A stretch of DNA of 64,000 bases from Zunongwangia pacifica (GCF_023499215.1 NZ_JAKHSK010000010.1:62001-126000), one strand, 5' to 3'; shown: positions 8,641-18,354, counted from the stretch's first letter. The notes: generated from the sequence alone by a model not told the origin. Numbers and translations are program-made.

Positions 8641-8677
8641 CAGGGCTGAAATTACACAATTTCAGCCCTGCTTTTTT
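8635..8677. terminator. Perfect bidirectional hairpin terminator
   Basis: A 13-base-pair perfect stem (CAGGGCTGAAATT with its complement, loop ACAC) is flanked by six A residues on the left and a T-tract on the right, so it could work on either strand. No protein gene ends beside it on either strand. It therefore either ends an unrecognised transcript or insulates ffh. Confidence 0.75.
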
Positions 8678-8759
8678 ATAATTTTTAAAACTTAAGCATA
8701 AAATCCATTCTTAAGCGATTAGTGAGGATAAAAAACTTTTCACTTCACTACCAAATCAT

Positions 8760-8767
8760 TAAATTTG
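8760..8767 (+). promoter_or_regulatory. Bacteroidota -7 promoter element of ffh
   Basis: TAAATTTG followed by CA is an exact TAnnTTTG match 47 bases before the ffh ATG, downstream of the hairpin terminator. Confidence 0.65.
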
Positions 8768-8814
8768 CAAACCCGTTATCACAATAGCGGAAATCTTAAA
8801 CTACAGGAAAGCAT

Positions 8815-10143
8815 ATGTTTGATAATTTAAGTGATAAGTTAGATAGTGCCTTACATGTCTTAAAAGGACATGGACAAATAACCGAGGTTAACGTTGCAGA
8901 AACCCTTAAAGAGGTGCGTCGCGCCCTTGTTGATGCCGATGTTAACTATAAAATTGCGAAAGAATTTACCAATACTGTAAAGGAAAAAGCTTTAGGACAG
9001 GACGTTTTAACGGCTTTAAAACCCGGGCAGTTAATGGTGAAGCTGGTAAAAGATGAGCTTACCGACCTTATGGGTGGCGAGGCTGCCGGCGTGAATCTTA
9101 GCGGAAATCCTTCGATAATTTTAATGTCAGGTTTACAGGGTAGTGGTAAAACTACTTTTTCTGGTAAGCTAGCTAATTATCTTAAAAATAAGAAAACTAA
9201 GAAGCCGCTTTTAGTAGCCTGTGATGTGTACCGTCCTGCAGCGATCAATCAGTTGCATGTGGTAGGAGAGCAGCTTGGTGTTGAGGTTTTTAGTGATGAA
9301 GGTAATCAGGATCCTGTGGCGATCTCTAAAGCTGCGATTGCGCATGCTAAAGAAAACGGGCACAATGTGGTGATTATCGATACCGCGGGTCGTCTTGCTG
9401 TAGATGAAGCGATGATGACCGAAATTTCAAACATTCACACTGCTATCGAACCTCACGAAACCTTGTTCGTGGTCGATTCGATGACAGGTCAGGATGCTGT
9501 TAATACCGCTAAAGCTTTTAACGATCGCTTAGATTTTGATGGGGTAATCCTTACCAAATTAGACGGTGATACCCGTGGTGGTGCGGCAATTTCAATTAAA
9601 TCTGTAGTAAATAAGCCTATTAAATTTATTGGTACTGGTGAGAAAATGGACGCTATCGATGTGTTCTATCCTTCTCGTATGGCCGATAGGATTTTAGGGA
9701 TGGGAGACGTTGTGTCTCTTGTAGAGCGCGCGCAGGAGCAATATGACGAGGAAGAAGCGAGAAAACTTCAGAAGAAAATCGCTAAAAATGCTTTTGGTTT
9801 TGATGATTTCTTAAAGCAACTTCAGCAGATCAAGAAAATGGGATCGATGAAAGATCTTCTTGGAATGATCCCCGGAGCGGGTAAGATGCTGAAAGATGTG
9901 GATATCGATGATGATGCTTTTAAAGGGATCGAAGCGATTATTCACTCCATGACACCAGATGAAAGAAGTACGCCAAAGATCATTAACTCTAGTAGAAAGA
10001 AGAGAATTGCAAAGGGTTCAGGAACTACTGTACAGGAAGTGAATCAATTACTGAAGCAATTTAACCAGATGGGTAAAATGATGAAGATGATGCAGGGAGG
10101 CGGTGGCCGCCAGATGATGAATATGATGAAAGGAATGCGTTAA
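8815..10143 (+). CDS. ffh: Signal recognition particle protein Ffh
   Basis: This is the GTPase subunit of the signal recognition particle, which binds signal sequences of nascent membrane proteins and docks with FtsY. The N domain spans about residues 1-90. The G domain shows the P-loop GLQGSGKTT (106-114), the DTAGR motif and TKLDGD. The C-terminal M domain is methionine-rich, ending in MGKMMKMMQGGGG and NMMKGMR. The 442-residue length is standard. folD follows after an 88-base repeat-containing gap, so readthrough into folD is possible. Confidence 0.97.
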   Translation: MFDNLSDKLDSALHVLKGHGQITEVNVAETLKEVRRALVDADVNYKIAKEFTNTVKEKALGQDVLTALKPGQLMVKLVKDELTDLMGGEAAGVNLSGNPSIILMSGLQGSGKTTFSGKLANYLKNKKTKKPLLVACDVYRPAAINQLHVVGEQLGVEVFSDEGNQDPVAISKAAIAHAKENGHNVVIIDTAGRLAVDEAMMTEISNIHTAIEPHETLFVVDSMTGQDAVNTAKAFNDRLDFDGVILTKLDGDTRGGAAISIKSVVNKPIKFIGTGEKMDAIDVFYPSRMADRILGMGDVVSLVERAQEQYDEEEARKLQKKIAKNAFGFDDFLKQLQQIKKMGSMKDLLGMIPGAGKMLKDVDIDDDAFKGIEAIIHSMTPDERSTPKIINSSRKKRIAKGSGTTVQEVNQLLKQFNQMGKMMKMMQGGGGRQMMNMMKGMR

Positions 10144-10144
10144 T

Positions 10145-10221
10145 TGTTCCCCCAACCCCAAAGGGGAGTTTTAATATGTAACTTAAACCTCCTACCCTTC
10201 GGGGAGGTCGGGAGGGGCTTA
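10145..10221. repeat. C/G-rich palindromic repeat between ffh and folD
   Basis: The gap contains CCCCAACCCCAAAGGGGAG and then CCTCCTACCC TTC GGGGAGGTCGGGAGG, two G/C-rich inverted repeats separated by an AT-rich spacer. Similar sequences are scattered as dispersed intergenic repeats in many flavobacterial genomes (recollection, not verified here). They could fold in RNA and attenuate or terminate ffh transcription. Confidence 0.5.
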
Positions 10222-10231
10222 TAATATAATA

Positions 10232-11125
10232 ATGACAATTTTAGACGGTAAAAAAGTAAGTAACGATATCAAGAACGAAATCGCTGCTGAAGTTGAAAAA
10301 ATGAAGCAGCGTGGTGAAAAAGTACCACACCTTGCTGCTATTATTGTTGGAAATGATGGAGCAAGTAAAACCTACGTAAATAGCAAGGTGAAAGCCTGCG
10401 AAAGAGTTGGTTTTGAGTCTTCGCTTTTCAGAATGTCATCTACCATTAGTGAAATCGAACTTTTAGATAAGATCGAAGAGCTAAACCAAAATGATGATAT
10501 CGATGGCTTTATCGTTCAGTTGCCATTACCTCCACAAATAGACACACAAAAGGTGTTAAATGCAGTAGATCCAGATAAAGATGTAGATGGTTTCCATCCA
10601 ACAAACTTTGGGAAAATGGCGTTAGATATGACGACTTTTATCCCGGCAACACCTTTTGGGATTTTAGAACTTTTAGAGCGTTACGATATTCCTACTAAAG
10701 GAAAGCATACCGTGGTAATTGGTAGAAGTTATATCGTAGGTCGCCCAATGAGTATTTTGATGGGAAGAAGTGGTTTCCCGGGGAATTCAACTGTAACACT
10801 TACGCACGAATTTACTAAGAACATCACGCAAATCACTTCTCAGGCAGATATTATTATCATTGCCGTAGGAATTCCAGATTTCTTGAAAGGAGAGATGATT
10901 AAAGATGATGCTGTAATTATTGATGTTGGGATCACTCGTGTACCAGATGATAATGCTGAAAAAGGCTATATTATTAAAGGTGATGTAGATTTTGAAAATG
11001 TAAGTAAACGAGCTTCCTTTATTACTCCGGTTCCAGGTGGAGTAGGGCCAATGACCGTTTCTATGCTGTTAAAAAATACATTATTGGCAAGGGAACGCCA
11101 CAGACAAAGAAAAGCGAAAAAGTAA
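10232..11125 (+). CDS. folD: Bifunctional methylenetetrahydrofolate dehydrogenase / methenyltetrahydrofolate cyclohydrolase
   Basis: FolD interconverts 5,10-methylene- and 10-formyl-tetrahydrofolate using NADP, supplying one-carbon units for purines and formyl-methionine. Typical motifs are YVNSKVKACERVG (with the catalytic Lys), DGFIVQLPLPP, the NADP-binding GRSYIVGRPMS and the C-terminal TPVPGGVGPMT. The 297-residue length is normal. It lies downstream of ffh in the same orientation and ends at a good terminator. Confidence 0.97.
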   Translation: MTILDGKKVSNDIKNEIAAEVEKMKQRGEKVPHLAAIIVGNDGASKTYVNSKVKACERVGFESSLFRMSSTISEIELLDKIEELNQNDDIDGFIVQLPLPPQIDTQKVLNAVDPDKDVDGFHPTNFGKMALDMTTFIPATPFGILELLERYDIPTKGKHTVVIGRSYIVGRPMSILMGRSGFPGNSTVTLTHEFTKNITQITSQADIIIIAVGIPDFLKGEMIKDDAVIIDVGITRVPDDNAEKGYIIKGDVDFENVSKRASFITPVPGGVGPMTVSMLLKNTLLARERHRQRKAKK

Positions 11126-11145
11126 GATTTTATATTTATAAAAAT

Positions 11146-11178
11146 AAAACCTCACATCTTCTAAATGTGAGGTTTTTT
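11146..11178 (+). terminator. Rho-independent terminator of folD
   Basis: The stem AAAACCTCACAT pairs perfectly with ATGTGAGGTTTT around a 7-base loop and runs into a T-tract, starting 21 bases after the folD stop. Confidence 0.88.
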
Positions 11179-11261
11179 GTTTTCTGAAATTTATGTAAAT
11201 CAACTTCAGGTTAAATTAAAAAGACTTCCAGAATATTGAAAATCGAATTGTAGTTGAAGCT

Positions 11262-12011
11262 TTATTTTTTGACTAATAATTTCGATTTATTATATTCATA
11301 ATTCATTCTGGCGATATTCAATACTGAAATATTTTCAGGGCACTCCACCTGGCAGGCTTCCGTATTACTGCAATGGCCAAACCCTTCTTTTTCCATTTGC
11401 TCTACCATTTCAGTAACCCTTACATGCGTTTCTTTTTGACCCTGCGGTAAAAGTTCGAGATGGGTGATTTTTGCTCCGGTAAACAAGGCAGCGCTTGAGT
11501 TTTTACAGCTGGCTACACAGGCACCACAACCTATACAAGCAGCTGAATCGAAAGCAGATTCGGCTTCCTGGTAGGTTATTGGGATGCTGTTGGCTTCTGG
11601 TGCCTGCCCGGTATCTACAGCCACAAATCCTCCTGAAGTTATAATGCGGTCCAGGGCAGATCGGTTTATCTTTAGGTCCCTGACTATCGGAAAAGCAGCT
11701 GCTTTAAAAGGTTCTACATAAATAGTATCACCATCTTTAAAAGACCGCATGTGCAATTGGCAGGTAGTGGTGTTTTTTAGTGGGCCATGAGCAATTCCGT
11801 TAATCATTACGCCACACTGCCCGCAAATTCCTTCTCGGCAGTCATGGTCAAATTCTACAGGTCTTTCTCCCTGTTTTACCAATTTAAGGTTTAGCGTATC
11901 CAGCATTTCCAGAAAAGACATGTCTTTATTTACATCGTCAACCGTATAATCTTTAAAACAGCCTTTGCTGTGGTTATCTTTTTGTCGCCATATTTTTAAA
12001 TATATTTTCAT
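11262..12011 (-). CDS. sdhB: Succinate dehydrogenase / fumarate reductase iron-sulfur subunit
   Basis: This subunit passes electrons from the flavoprotein to the membrane quinone site. The [2Fe-2S] cysteines lie in CREGICGQCG plus a later TTTCQLH. The C-terminal cluster domain shows CIGCGACVASC and CSNTEACQVECPEN. At 249 residues it is the standard size for the B-type enzyme of Bacteroidota. It is the last gene of the minus-strand operon sdhC-sdhA-sdhB, with 42 bases between it and sdhA. Confidence 0.96.
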   Translation of the reverse strand: MKIYLKIWRQKDNHSKGCFKDYTVDDVNKDMSFLEMLDTLNLKLVKQGERPVEFDHDCREGICGQCGVMINGIAHGPLKNTTTCQLHMRSFKDGDTIYVEPFKAAAFPIVRDLKINRSALDRIITSGGFVAVDTGQAPEANSIPITYQEAESAFDSAACIGCGACVASCKNSSAALFTGAKITHLELLPQGQKETHVRVTEMVEQMEKEGFGHCSNTEACQVECPENISVLNIARMNYEYNKSKLLVKK

Positions 12012-12053
12012 CTGAATAGATTTTTAGTGGTTAGCTACAATAATTGAGTTTTA

Positions 12054-13979
12054 TTACTTATAACTTCTAATTGTAGGTTTTACGAATTCAAAAATTAAGG
12101 GTTCTTTATTTAATTTGGGTTCCGATGGATTTGCGGTCCATTCCCACGCAGCCGAATACGAAAAGTGCTCATCATCTCGTTTGGCTTCTCCATCTTCGGT
12201 TTGATATTCTTGCCTAAAGTGAGCACCACAGGATTCTTCGCGTTGCAATGCATCAATACACATTAGTTCTGCCACTTCCATATAATCGGCAACCCTTCCT
12301 GCTTTTTCCAGTTCGCTGTTCACTTCAGCAGCATCACCGGGCACCATTAAATTGGTTTTAAATTCTTTTCTTAATTTTTGAATGTTTTCAATCGCTTGTT
12401 CCAGGCCTTGCTTAGAACGTGAAAGTCCGCATTTATCATAAAGTTCTTTTCCCAGTTCTTTATGAAATTCTTCAGCAGTTTTTTCTCCTTTCGTTGTTAG
12501 AAAACTTTCCAGTTGTTTTTTGCAATTTTCTTCAGCAATATCAAATTCCTTATCCTGAATATTTGTTTTTGGAACTTTGATTTCGCCAGCAAGATAATTG
12601 GCGAGTGTATAAGGCAAAATAAAATAGCCATCTACACAAGCCTGTAAAAGTGAATTCGCCCCAAGACGATTCGCCCCGTGATCTGAAAAATTAGCTTCCC
12701 CAATAGCAAAAAGCCCATTTATGCTGGTCATTAATTCATAGTCTACCCATAGACCACCCATCGAAAAGTGTGCAGCAGGAGAAATTTTCATGGGTTCATC
12801 ATAAGCATTTATTCCGGTAATTTTTCGGTACATATCAAAGAGGTTTCCATAGCGCTCTTTAATAATATCTTTGCCATATTCTTTTAAAGCACGAGAAAAA
12901 TCCAGATATACCGCATTTTTAAGTGCACCTACTCCTTTACCTGCATCTATCTGTTCTTTAGCGGCTCGGGATGCAATATCCCGCGGGGCAAGATTTCCAA
13001 AAGAAGGGTACTTACGTTCTAAATAATAATCACGTTCTTCTTCTGGAATGTCATTGGGTTTACGGGTTTCGTTTTTGTCTTTAGGTACCCAAATACGTCC
13101 GTCATTCCGAAGAGATTCAGACATCAAAGTCAGTTTAGATTGATACGGTCCACTTTGCGGTAACGAAGTTGGGTGAATTTGCGTCCAGCTGGGATTAGCC
13201 ATAAAAGCTCCTTTTTTATGTGCGCGCCAAATGGCAGAAGCATTACAACCCATCGCCAAAGTAGAGAGGTAATAAATTTTGCCAAAACCTCCGGTAGCCA
13301 GTACGACGGCATGTGCGCCGTGGCGTTCTATTTCGCCGGTGTCTAAATTTCTGGCAATAATCCCTTTGGCTTTATTGTCTATTAAAACCAGATCCAGCAT
13401 TTCGTGCCTGGCATAAAGTTTTACTTTTTCAGCTTTTACCTGGCGCATTAGGCTTTGATAGGCGCCCAAAAGTAATTGTTGTCCTGTTTGGCCACGGGCA
13501 TAAAACGTACGTGAGACTTGTACACCACCAAACGATCTGTTTCTTAAGTAGCCGCCATATTCACGGGCAAAGGGCACGCCCTGTGCAATGGCCTGGTCGA
13601 TTAAACTGGCAGAGCATTCCGCTAATCGATAGGTATTGGCTTCCCGAGATCTAAAATCACCTCCTTTCAGCGTATCATAAAACATGCGATAAACACTGTC
13701 CCCGTCATTCTTATAATTTTTTGCCGCGTTAACGCCACCCTGAGCAGCTACAGAATGGGCTCTTCGTGGGGTATCCTGAAAGCAAAAGCTTTTTACCTGG
13801 TATCCCATTTCGGCCAGGGATGCCGCTGCTGAAGCTCCAGATAATCCCGTACCCACTACGATAATTTCCAGTTTTTTACGGTTGTTGGGGCTTACCAGTT
13901 TTGCATTCCGTTTATAATTGCTCCATTTTTTTTCAAGTGGGCCTTCAGGTATTTTGGTGTCTAAAAAAGGGGTGTTCAT
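12054..13979 (-). CDS. sdhA: Succinate dehydrogenase flavoprotein subunit
   Basis: The FAD-containing catalytic subunit oxidises succinate to fumarate at the inner face of the membrane. The FAD-binding [17 protein letters not shown] lies at about residues 43-59, and [11 protein letters not shown] carries the His that covalently holds FAD. The substrate-site motifs HPTSLP and APRDIASRA and the Cys/His-containing C-terminus [13 protein letters not shown] are present. The length is 641 residues. Four bases separate it from sdhC, so the genes are cotranscribed. Confidence 0.96.
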   Translation of the reverse strand: MNTPFLDTKIPEGPLEKKWSNYKRNAKLVSPNNRKKLEIIVVGTGLSGASAAASLAEMGYQVKSFCFQDTPRRAHSVAAQGGVNAAKNYKNDGDSVYRMFYDTLKGGDFRSREANTYRLAECSASLIDQAIAQGVPFAREYGGYLRNRSFGGVQVSRTFYARGQTGQQLLLGAYQSLMRQVKAEKVKLYARHEMLDLVLIDNKAKGIIARNLDTGEIERHGAHAVVLATGGFGKIYYLSTLAMGCNASAIWRAHKKGAFMANPSWTQIHPTSLPQSGPYQSKLTLMSESLRNDGRIWVPKDKNETRKPNDIPEEERDYYLERKYPSFGNLAPRDIASRAAKEQIDAGKGVGALKNAVYLDFSRALKEYGKDIIKERYGNLFDMYRKITGINAYDEPMKISPAAHFSMGGLWVDYELMTSINGLFAIGEANFSDHGANRLGANSLLQACVDGYFILPYTLANYLAGEIKVPKTNIQDKEFDIAEENCKKQLESFLTTKGEKTAEEFHKELGKELYDKCGLSRSKQGLEQAIENIQKLRKEFKTNLMVPGDAAEVNSELEKAGRVADYMEVAELMCIDALQREESCGAHFRQEYQTEDGEAKRDDEHFSYSAAWEWTANPSEPKLNKEPLIFEFVKPTIRSYK

Positions 13980-13982
13980 AAT

Positions 13983-14651
13983 TTAGTGTTTTATGTAAAT
14001 GATTATCGGAATGATGAGATATCCCAGGGTGATAAGTATTGAAAACAGGTATCCAAGTATTCGTATTAGTTTTGAGTAAAAAGGATGGTAAACTCCCAAA
14101 CTTCTATGGGCGCTGGCAACCCCGTGAAGTAAATGAAATCCTAGTGCTAAAAATGAAACAGAATAAAGAATAACATACCAAATACTGTCAAAAGCATTTA
14201 CGACAAGCGTGTAAAGATCTTTATTGCCATTTTCATCGTGAGGGAGCTCCCCAAATTTATAATGATACCAGAAATCTTTAAAATGAATTACCAGAAAGAG
14301 AAAAATAATAATGCCCAGAAACATCATATTTCGGGATTGCCAGGTGCTTGCTCTGGATCTTCGATCTCTTGAAAGTTTTGGACCGTTAGCTTTTTTTGAT
14401 TTAATGCCAAGATAAATGGCATCTAAGGTGTGTAATAGAATACAAGCGTAAAGTACGTAGGAAACAAGTTTGATAACGATATTTCCAGACAGGAAATGGC
14501 TGTATAAATTATACTGTAACTGTGCCTCCTTTTCTGGCAGCAATAATTGCAGGTTCCCTAATAGATGAATGATTAGAAAAAAAGAAAGAAACAGGCCGGT
14601 TAATGCCATAAGGTTCTTGCGAGTTAGGGCATTTTTAAAATAGATCATCAT
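13983..14651 (-). CDS. sdhC: Succinate dehydrogenase cytochrome b subunit (B-type, five-helix)
   Basis: The single membrane anchor of the B-type complex has 222 residues and five hydrophobic helices with His residues placed as heme ligands (LIIHLLGN, ILLHTLDA, LVIHFKDF, GFHLLHGVASAH). It carries diheme b and the quinone site. A single anchor gene rather than separate sdhC and sdhD genes is typical of Bacteroidota. It heads the sdh operon, with a small overlapping ORF upstream. Confidence 0.93.
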   Translation of the reverse strand: MMIYFKNALTRKNLMALTGLFLSFFLIIHLLGNLQLLLPEKEAQLQYNLYSHFLSGNIVIKLVSYVLYACILLHTLDAIYLGIKSKKANGPKLSRDRRSRASTWQSRNMMFLGIIIFLFLVIHFKDFWYHYKFGELPHDENGNKDLYTLVVNAFDSIWYVILYSVSFLALGFHLLHGVASAHRSLGVYHPFYSKLIRILGYLFSILITLGYLIIPIIIYIKH

Positions 14652-14949
14652 TGTGTTTGTTTTTGGTAAAGCTGAATGCTGTGTAGTTGATTACTAAAGT
14701 ATTTGGTGGTTGTATGAAATCAATATTGGATGTTTTTCTGCGTAATTTTAAAACTGATACTGGTGTTAAAAATGAATGATCTTTAAAAATGGTAAGCGCA
14801 CGTTTTAAAAGAAATCGGAAGAATAAAATGGCATGATGGGTAAATGGGAAAAGCCTGTTTTTTGGTCTAAAATATAAATAGATGCCGGTGAGCAAGCTCA
14901 GGAATAGGAATACTCCGGGAATTACCGTTTTTAAAGATAAAAACCACAT
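14635..14949 (-). CDS. Possible small membrane protein overlapping sdhC start
   Basis: This 104-residue frame begins with one strong hydrophobic helix (about residues 5-26, ending in YLYFRPKNR) followed by a basic, weakly structured tail. It overlaps the start of sdhC by 17 bases and would be the first gene of the operon. Start and amino-acid composition are plausible for a real inner-membrane protein, but I recognise no family, and the region could instead be sdh leader sequence. Confidence 0.35.
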   Translation of the reverse strand: MWFLSLKTVIPGVFLFLSLLTGIYLYFRPKNRLFPFTHHAILFFRFLLKRALTIFKDHSFLTPVSVLKLRRKTSNIDFIQPPNTLVINYTAFSFTKNKHNDDLF

Positions 14950-15185
14950 AAAATGCCGAATTTAGAGGCCTAAAATTCGGTATTAATAGGGGCAATTTTT
15001 ATGATAATTGTCAGACTATTGAATGGAATCTAAATATTTCAAATATTTGTAAATGGAAATTTTAGATTTTAAAACGAAGAAAAAATATAAGTGGAATAGG
15101 ACTTAAAATTTAAGGTTAAAATGGCTGATTTCAATTTCCGTAATGATGATCTCTAAGATTTAGAGAAGGGACGTAAAAGAGGAAT

Positions 15186-15219
15186 AAAAAAAGCCAAATA
15201 TGCGTAAACATATTTGGCT
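15186..15219 (-). terminator. Rho-independent terminator of the YkvA-like gene
   Basis: Read on the minus strand, an 11-base-pair perfect stem (AGCCAAATATG with CATATTTGGCT, 6-base loop) ends in a T-run (A-run at 15186-15192 on the plus strand). It lies about 25 bases after the stop of the DUF1232 gene. Confidence 0.88.
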
Positions 15220-15244
15220 TAGGTGCTATTTTATAAGGTAATTT

Positions 15245-15646
15245 TTAATCTTTTGTTTCATCAAGTTTATAATCCAGATATTTATGAATATCAGATTCTA
15301 TAAACCTGATGGCAAAAGTTATAATTGCAAAATCATCGATATATCCTAATCCCGGGATAAAATCTGGAACAACATCTAAAGGATTTAAAATATATAAAAA
15401 CGAAAAGGCAATTGCAGCAATGGTAAACCAAGGCACATCTTTATAAATTCCTTTTCTGTAATCGTTAAGCATGGCATACATAAGCTTGCCAATTTCAGTA
15501 TATTTTTTAAGCATACCAGAATTGATAATCTTATCGGCCACTTCTTCCTGCGATTCAGCAGCAAGTTCTACGTCTCCTTCGTCAACACTTACCACTCCTT
15601 CTTTAAAGTACTCTTCGTTAACTTCTTTTTTCTTTTTGCTGAACAT
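15245..15646 (-). CDS. YkvA family protein (DUF1232)
   Basis: The 133-residue protein carries the DUF1232 motif YILNPLDVVPDFIPGLGYID at about residues 85-104, with a hydrophobic helix just before it (AAIAFSFLYIL). The N-terminal 60 residues are acidic and lysine-rich and probably cytosolic. YkvA proteins are small membrane-associated proteins of unknown function. The gene is monocistronic, with its own terminator. Confidence 0.88.
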   Translation of the reverse strand: MFSKKKKEVNEEYFKEGVVSVDEGDVELAAESQEEVADKIINSGMLKKYTEIGKLMYAMLNDYRKGIYKDVPWFTIAAIAFSFLYILNPLDVVPDFIPGLGYIDDFAIITFAIRFIESDIHKYLDYKLDETKD

Positions 15647-15744
15647 ATTTTTAGTTTTTATAGGTTAGTTTTAATTTTCTATAGCGGGTAATTGGGGTAT
15701 TGATTCAAAATATTATTGTGGTAAATTAGAGGCTTATTTCAGGT

Positions 15745-16764
15745 TTATAAGCGATCATTTTCGTTACCATATTCTTTCTTATAAATCTTCAGAATAAGTA
15801 AAAATAACGAAACCAGTAAAGGGCCAAATATTAAGCCTATAAAACCAAATATCTGTACACCTACAATCACTCCAACTAGGGTTATTAGTGTATGTACTTT
15901 AGCTAACCGATCTAAAACCATTATCCTAATTAAATTGTCTGTAGATCCTACTACCACAATGCCATAGATAAGAAGGGCAACACCTTGCCAGTTTTGCCCA
16001 TCAGCGAATAAAAGTATGGTGGTTGGGGCAATACCTATAGCTGTACCAATAAAAGGGATCATAGAGCCTATTGCCGTGATACCAAACCAAAAAAATGGAT
16101 CTGGAACCCCTAAAATAAGATATCCGATAAGTGCAATTAGGCCTTGCACTAATGCAACTAAAGGAATCCCAAGCGCATTAGACTTTACCAGTAAATTACT
16201 CTCTTTAGCTATTGTGCTTAAATTTGCTTTTCCAAGGGGAATGTAATCAATAAGTGCTTTCTTCATTTGCTCCCGGTTTATCAGCATAAAGTAGAGCATA
16301 AAGTACATTAAACCTATGGCAACAAAAACATTAAAAGTTCCTCCTGCTAAATTTTGGAGCTTTTCTGAGACCCAACTGGATATCGCTGTAGTATCTATCG
16401 CACCAGTGATATCGTAACCTACGTATTCTTCTATATGTCGTAACTGTTGTTTTAATGCCGAGACCACCATTTCAGAATTATTCACGGCCTTGCCTATTTT
16501 TGAAGTAAGCATGATAATAATTCCGCTCACAGGAATAAGGATCCCTATAAAGGAACCAAACATAAGCAAACCGGCTGCAACAGATGGCTTCCAGCCTTTC
16601 TTAAGTAATTTTTCCATCCAACCGGCCATTAGCACGTATAAGGTGATAGCTCCTAATATGCCGGTTAAGTAAGGAACAAGTTCGCGGAAAATTAAAATTC
16701 CTAAAAAAAGAATAAGCAATAAGACAAAAATCTGCCGTACCAAGGCTGGTCTTAATTTATTCAT
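15745..16764 (-). CDS. AI-2E family transporter (PerM/TqsA-like)
   Basis: This 339-residue integral membrane protein has about seven to eight helices. Family-typical segments are GSMIPFIGTAIGIAPTTILL (about 235-254) and the C-terminal VGVQIFGFIGLIFGPLL (about 303-319), with the usual hydrophilic segment containing MEKLLKKG early on. The AI-2E group includes the exporter TqsA and sodium/proton antiporters, so the name does not prove autoinducer transport. It is one of a run of separately spaced minus-strand genes. Confidence 0.9.
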   Translation of the reverse strand: MNKLRPALVRQIFVLLLILFLGILIFRELVPYLTGILGAITLYVLMAGWMEKLLKKGWKPSVAAGLLMFGSFIGILIPVSGIIIMLTSKIGKAVNNSEMVVSALKQQLRHIEEYVGYDITGAIDTTAISSWVSEKLQNLAGGTFNVFVAIGLMYFMLYFMLINREQMKKALIDYIPLGKANLSTIAKESNLLVKSNALGIPLVALVQGLIALIGYLILGVPDPFFWFGITAIGSMIPFIGTAIGIAPTTILLFADGQNWQGVALLIYGIVVVGSTDNLIRIMVLDRLAKVHTLITLVGVIVGVQIFGFIGLIFGPLLVSLFLLILKIYKKEYGNENDRL

Positions 16765-16800
16765 ATATAGATTAGATTAGTAGTTGTTAGTTCTATAAGC

Positions 16801-17223
16801 TTAGCTGGCAAAAAGTTGATCCATATTTTTAAAAGATTTAAACTCAAGCGCATTTCCGCAGGGATCTTTAAAAAACATCGTGGCCTGTTCCCCAACTTTA
16901 CCCTCAAACCTAATATAAGGTTCGATAATAAAATCGATATTTTTCGAGGCTAATAATTTAGCGAATTCCTGAAATACGTTCCATTCTAATACGACACCAA
17001 AATGGGGTACCGGTACCTCTTTACCATCTACCGGGTTGCTGTGCTCGCCGGCAATTTCTTCCTTAGGTTTGTAATGTATAACAAGCTGATGGCCAAAAAA
17101 GTTAAAATCTACCCAGTGATCACTGCTGCGGCCTTCACCACAGCCTAAAGTTTCCCCATAAAATTTTCTACATGATTTTAAATCGTAAACCGGGATGGCC
17201 AGGTGAAAAGGCTGTACTTTCAT
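16801..17223 (-). CDS. VOC family protein (glyoxalase/bleomycin-resistance fold)
   Basis: The 140-residue protein has the paired beta-alpha-beta-beta-beta layout of vicinal oxygen chelate proteins. It opens with [18 protein letters not shown] (candidate metal His near residue 7) and ends with [15 protein letters not shown] (candidate metal Glu). The substrate is unknown; relatives include lactoylglutathione lyases and dioxygenases. Its ATG is separated by one base from the stop of the upstream small gene, so both are probably cotranscribed. Confidence 0.85.
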   Translation of the reverse strand: MKVQPFHLAIPVYDLKSCRKFYGETLGCGEGRSSDHWVDFNFFGHQLVIHYKPKEEIAGEHSNPVDGKEVPVPHFGVVLEWNVFQEFAKLLASKNIDFIIEPYIRFEGKVGEQATMFFKDPCGNALEFKSFKNMDQLFAS

Positions 17224-17224
17224 A

Positions 17225-17461
17225 TTAGTTATTTCTTAATGCTTTTATAAGTTCGTCTTTGGTCATTTTAGAGCGTCCTTGTATACCTACTTTTTTGGCT
17301 TGTTGGTATAACTCTTCTTTGGTGCGGTCTTCATATTTTTCAGCGGCGCCACCTTTTTCACCAGAATTTTCAGTATTCGCGATTCTGGCCGATTTTTCTT
17401 TGCTGTAGCCTTGTTCTCTTAAGGCTTCGTACTGCTCCTGATTCTTAATGCGTTTCGCCAT
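17225..17461 (-). CDS. Small Rho-N/SAP-like domain protein (DUF7218-like)
   Basis: The 78-residue, highly charged protein has two parts. An N-terminal segment, [19 protein letters not shown], resembles the DUF7218/plasmid-stabilisation-like family. A C-terminal segment, [20 protein letters not shown], is typical of the Rho termination factor N-terminal (SAP-like) helix-extension-helix fold, which binds nucleic acid. It probably associates with DNA or RNA; the role is unknown. It lies directly upstream of the VOC gene. Confidence 0.75.
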   Translation of the reverse strand: MAKRIKNQEQYEALREQGYSKEKSARIANTENSGEKGGAAEKYEDRTKEELYQQAKKVGIQGRSKMTKDELIKALRNN

Positions 17462-17523
17462 ATTTTTCTATTAAAAATAGGAAGATAAACGTGATTCAAA
17501 TCAGTATTTTCGCTAATTCTCTG

Positions 17524-18354
17524 TTAAGATTTTTTACGGGGCCTTTTGTGCTTATTTGGATTTTTAGGTTTAATCCCTTTTGGTTTGGTGATTTTCTTTT
17601 CTTCGGCAAGCTTTGAAGCTTCCTCTGTTTTAGAAGAAGTATTTACTAAACGGTCAATCTCTTTAAGTTCGGCTTTAGTGATATGGCGCCATTTTCCAAC
17701 GGGAATATCCAGCGGAACATTCATGATCCTAATGCGCTTAAGCTTGGTTACTTCGTAGCCTAAATATTCGCACATTCGTCTAATTTGGCGGTTAAGACCC
17801 TGCGTTAAAATAATCCTGAATTCTTTTTCTCCCGTTTGCTCAACAAAACATTTTCGGGTCACCGTATCCAAAATAGGGATCCCGTTACTCATTTTTTCAA
17901 CAAAATCTGGCTGAAGGGTTTTGTTCACTTTTACAATATATTCTTTCTCGTGATTGTTGCGAGCACGCAAAATTTTATTCACGATATCACCATCGCTGGT
18001 TAAAAAAATTAAGCCTTCGCTAGGTTTATCTAAGCGGCCAATGGGGAAAATACGTTCAGGGTAATTAATATAATCGATAATATTGTTTCTCTCCCGTTTT
18101 GTATCGGTAGTGCAAACAATGCCTATTGGTTTATTAAAAGCGATATAAACATTAGGCTTTTCTTTTTCTTCCGTAGCAATTAACTGGCCATCTACCCGAA
18201 CCTGATCTCCGGGAGCGATCTTTGTTCCCATTTCAGGAACAACGCCATTTATGGTTACACGCCCCTGGTCGATAAGTTTATCGGCAGCTCTTCTGGAGCA
18301 ATATCCAGCTTCACTTAAAAATTTATTAATTCGGGTTAAATTCTCTTCAGCCAT
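17524..18354 (-). CDS. rluF: 23S rRNA pseudouridine synthase, RluF type
   Basis: This enzyme isomerises uridine to pseudouridine in 23S rRNA (position 2604 in E. coli numbering). An S4 RNA-binding domain occupies residues 5-65 (INKFLSEAGYCSRRAADKLI). The catalytic motif with its Asp is GRLDKPSEGLIFLT (about 102-115), and QGLNRQIRRMCEYLGYEV is the conserved C-terminal motif of the RsuA/RluF branch. The tail is a lysine/proline-rich basic extension, common in Bacteroidota. Its own promoter sits 19 bases upstream. Confidence 0.92.
   Translation of the reverse strand: MAEENLTRINKFLSEAGYCSRRAADKLIDQGRVTINGVVPEMGTKIAPGDQVRVDGQLIATEEKEKPNVYIAFNKPIGIVCTTDTKRERNNIIDYINYPERIFPIGRLDKPSEGLIFLTSDGDIVNKILRARNNHEKEYIVKVNKTLQPDFVEKMSNGIPILDTVTRKCFVEQTGEKEFRIILTQGLNRQIRRMCEYLGYEVTKLKRIRIMNVPLDIPVGKWRHITKAELKEIDRLVNTSSKTEEASKLAEEKKITKPKGIKPKNPNKHKRPRKKS

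Noticed and set aside
8420-8814. SRP RNA gene beside ffh
   Set aside because: The conserved SRP RNA tetraloop and asymmetric loop motif are absent from both strands.
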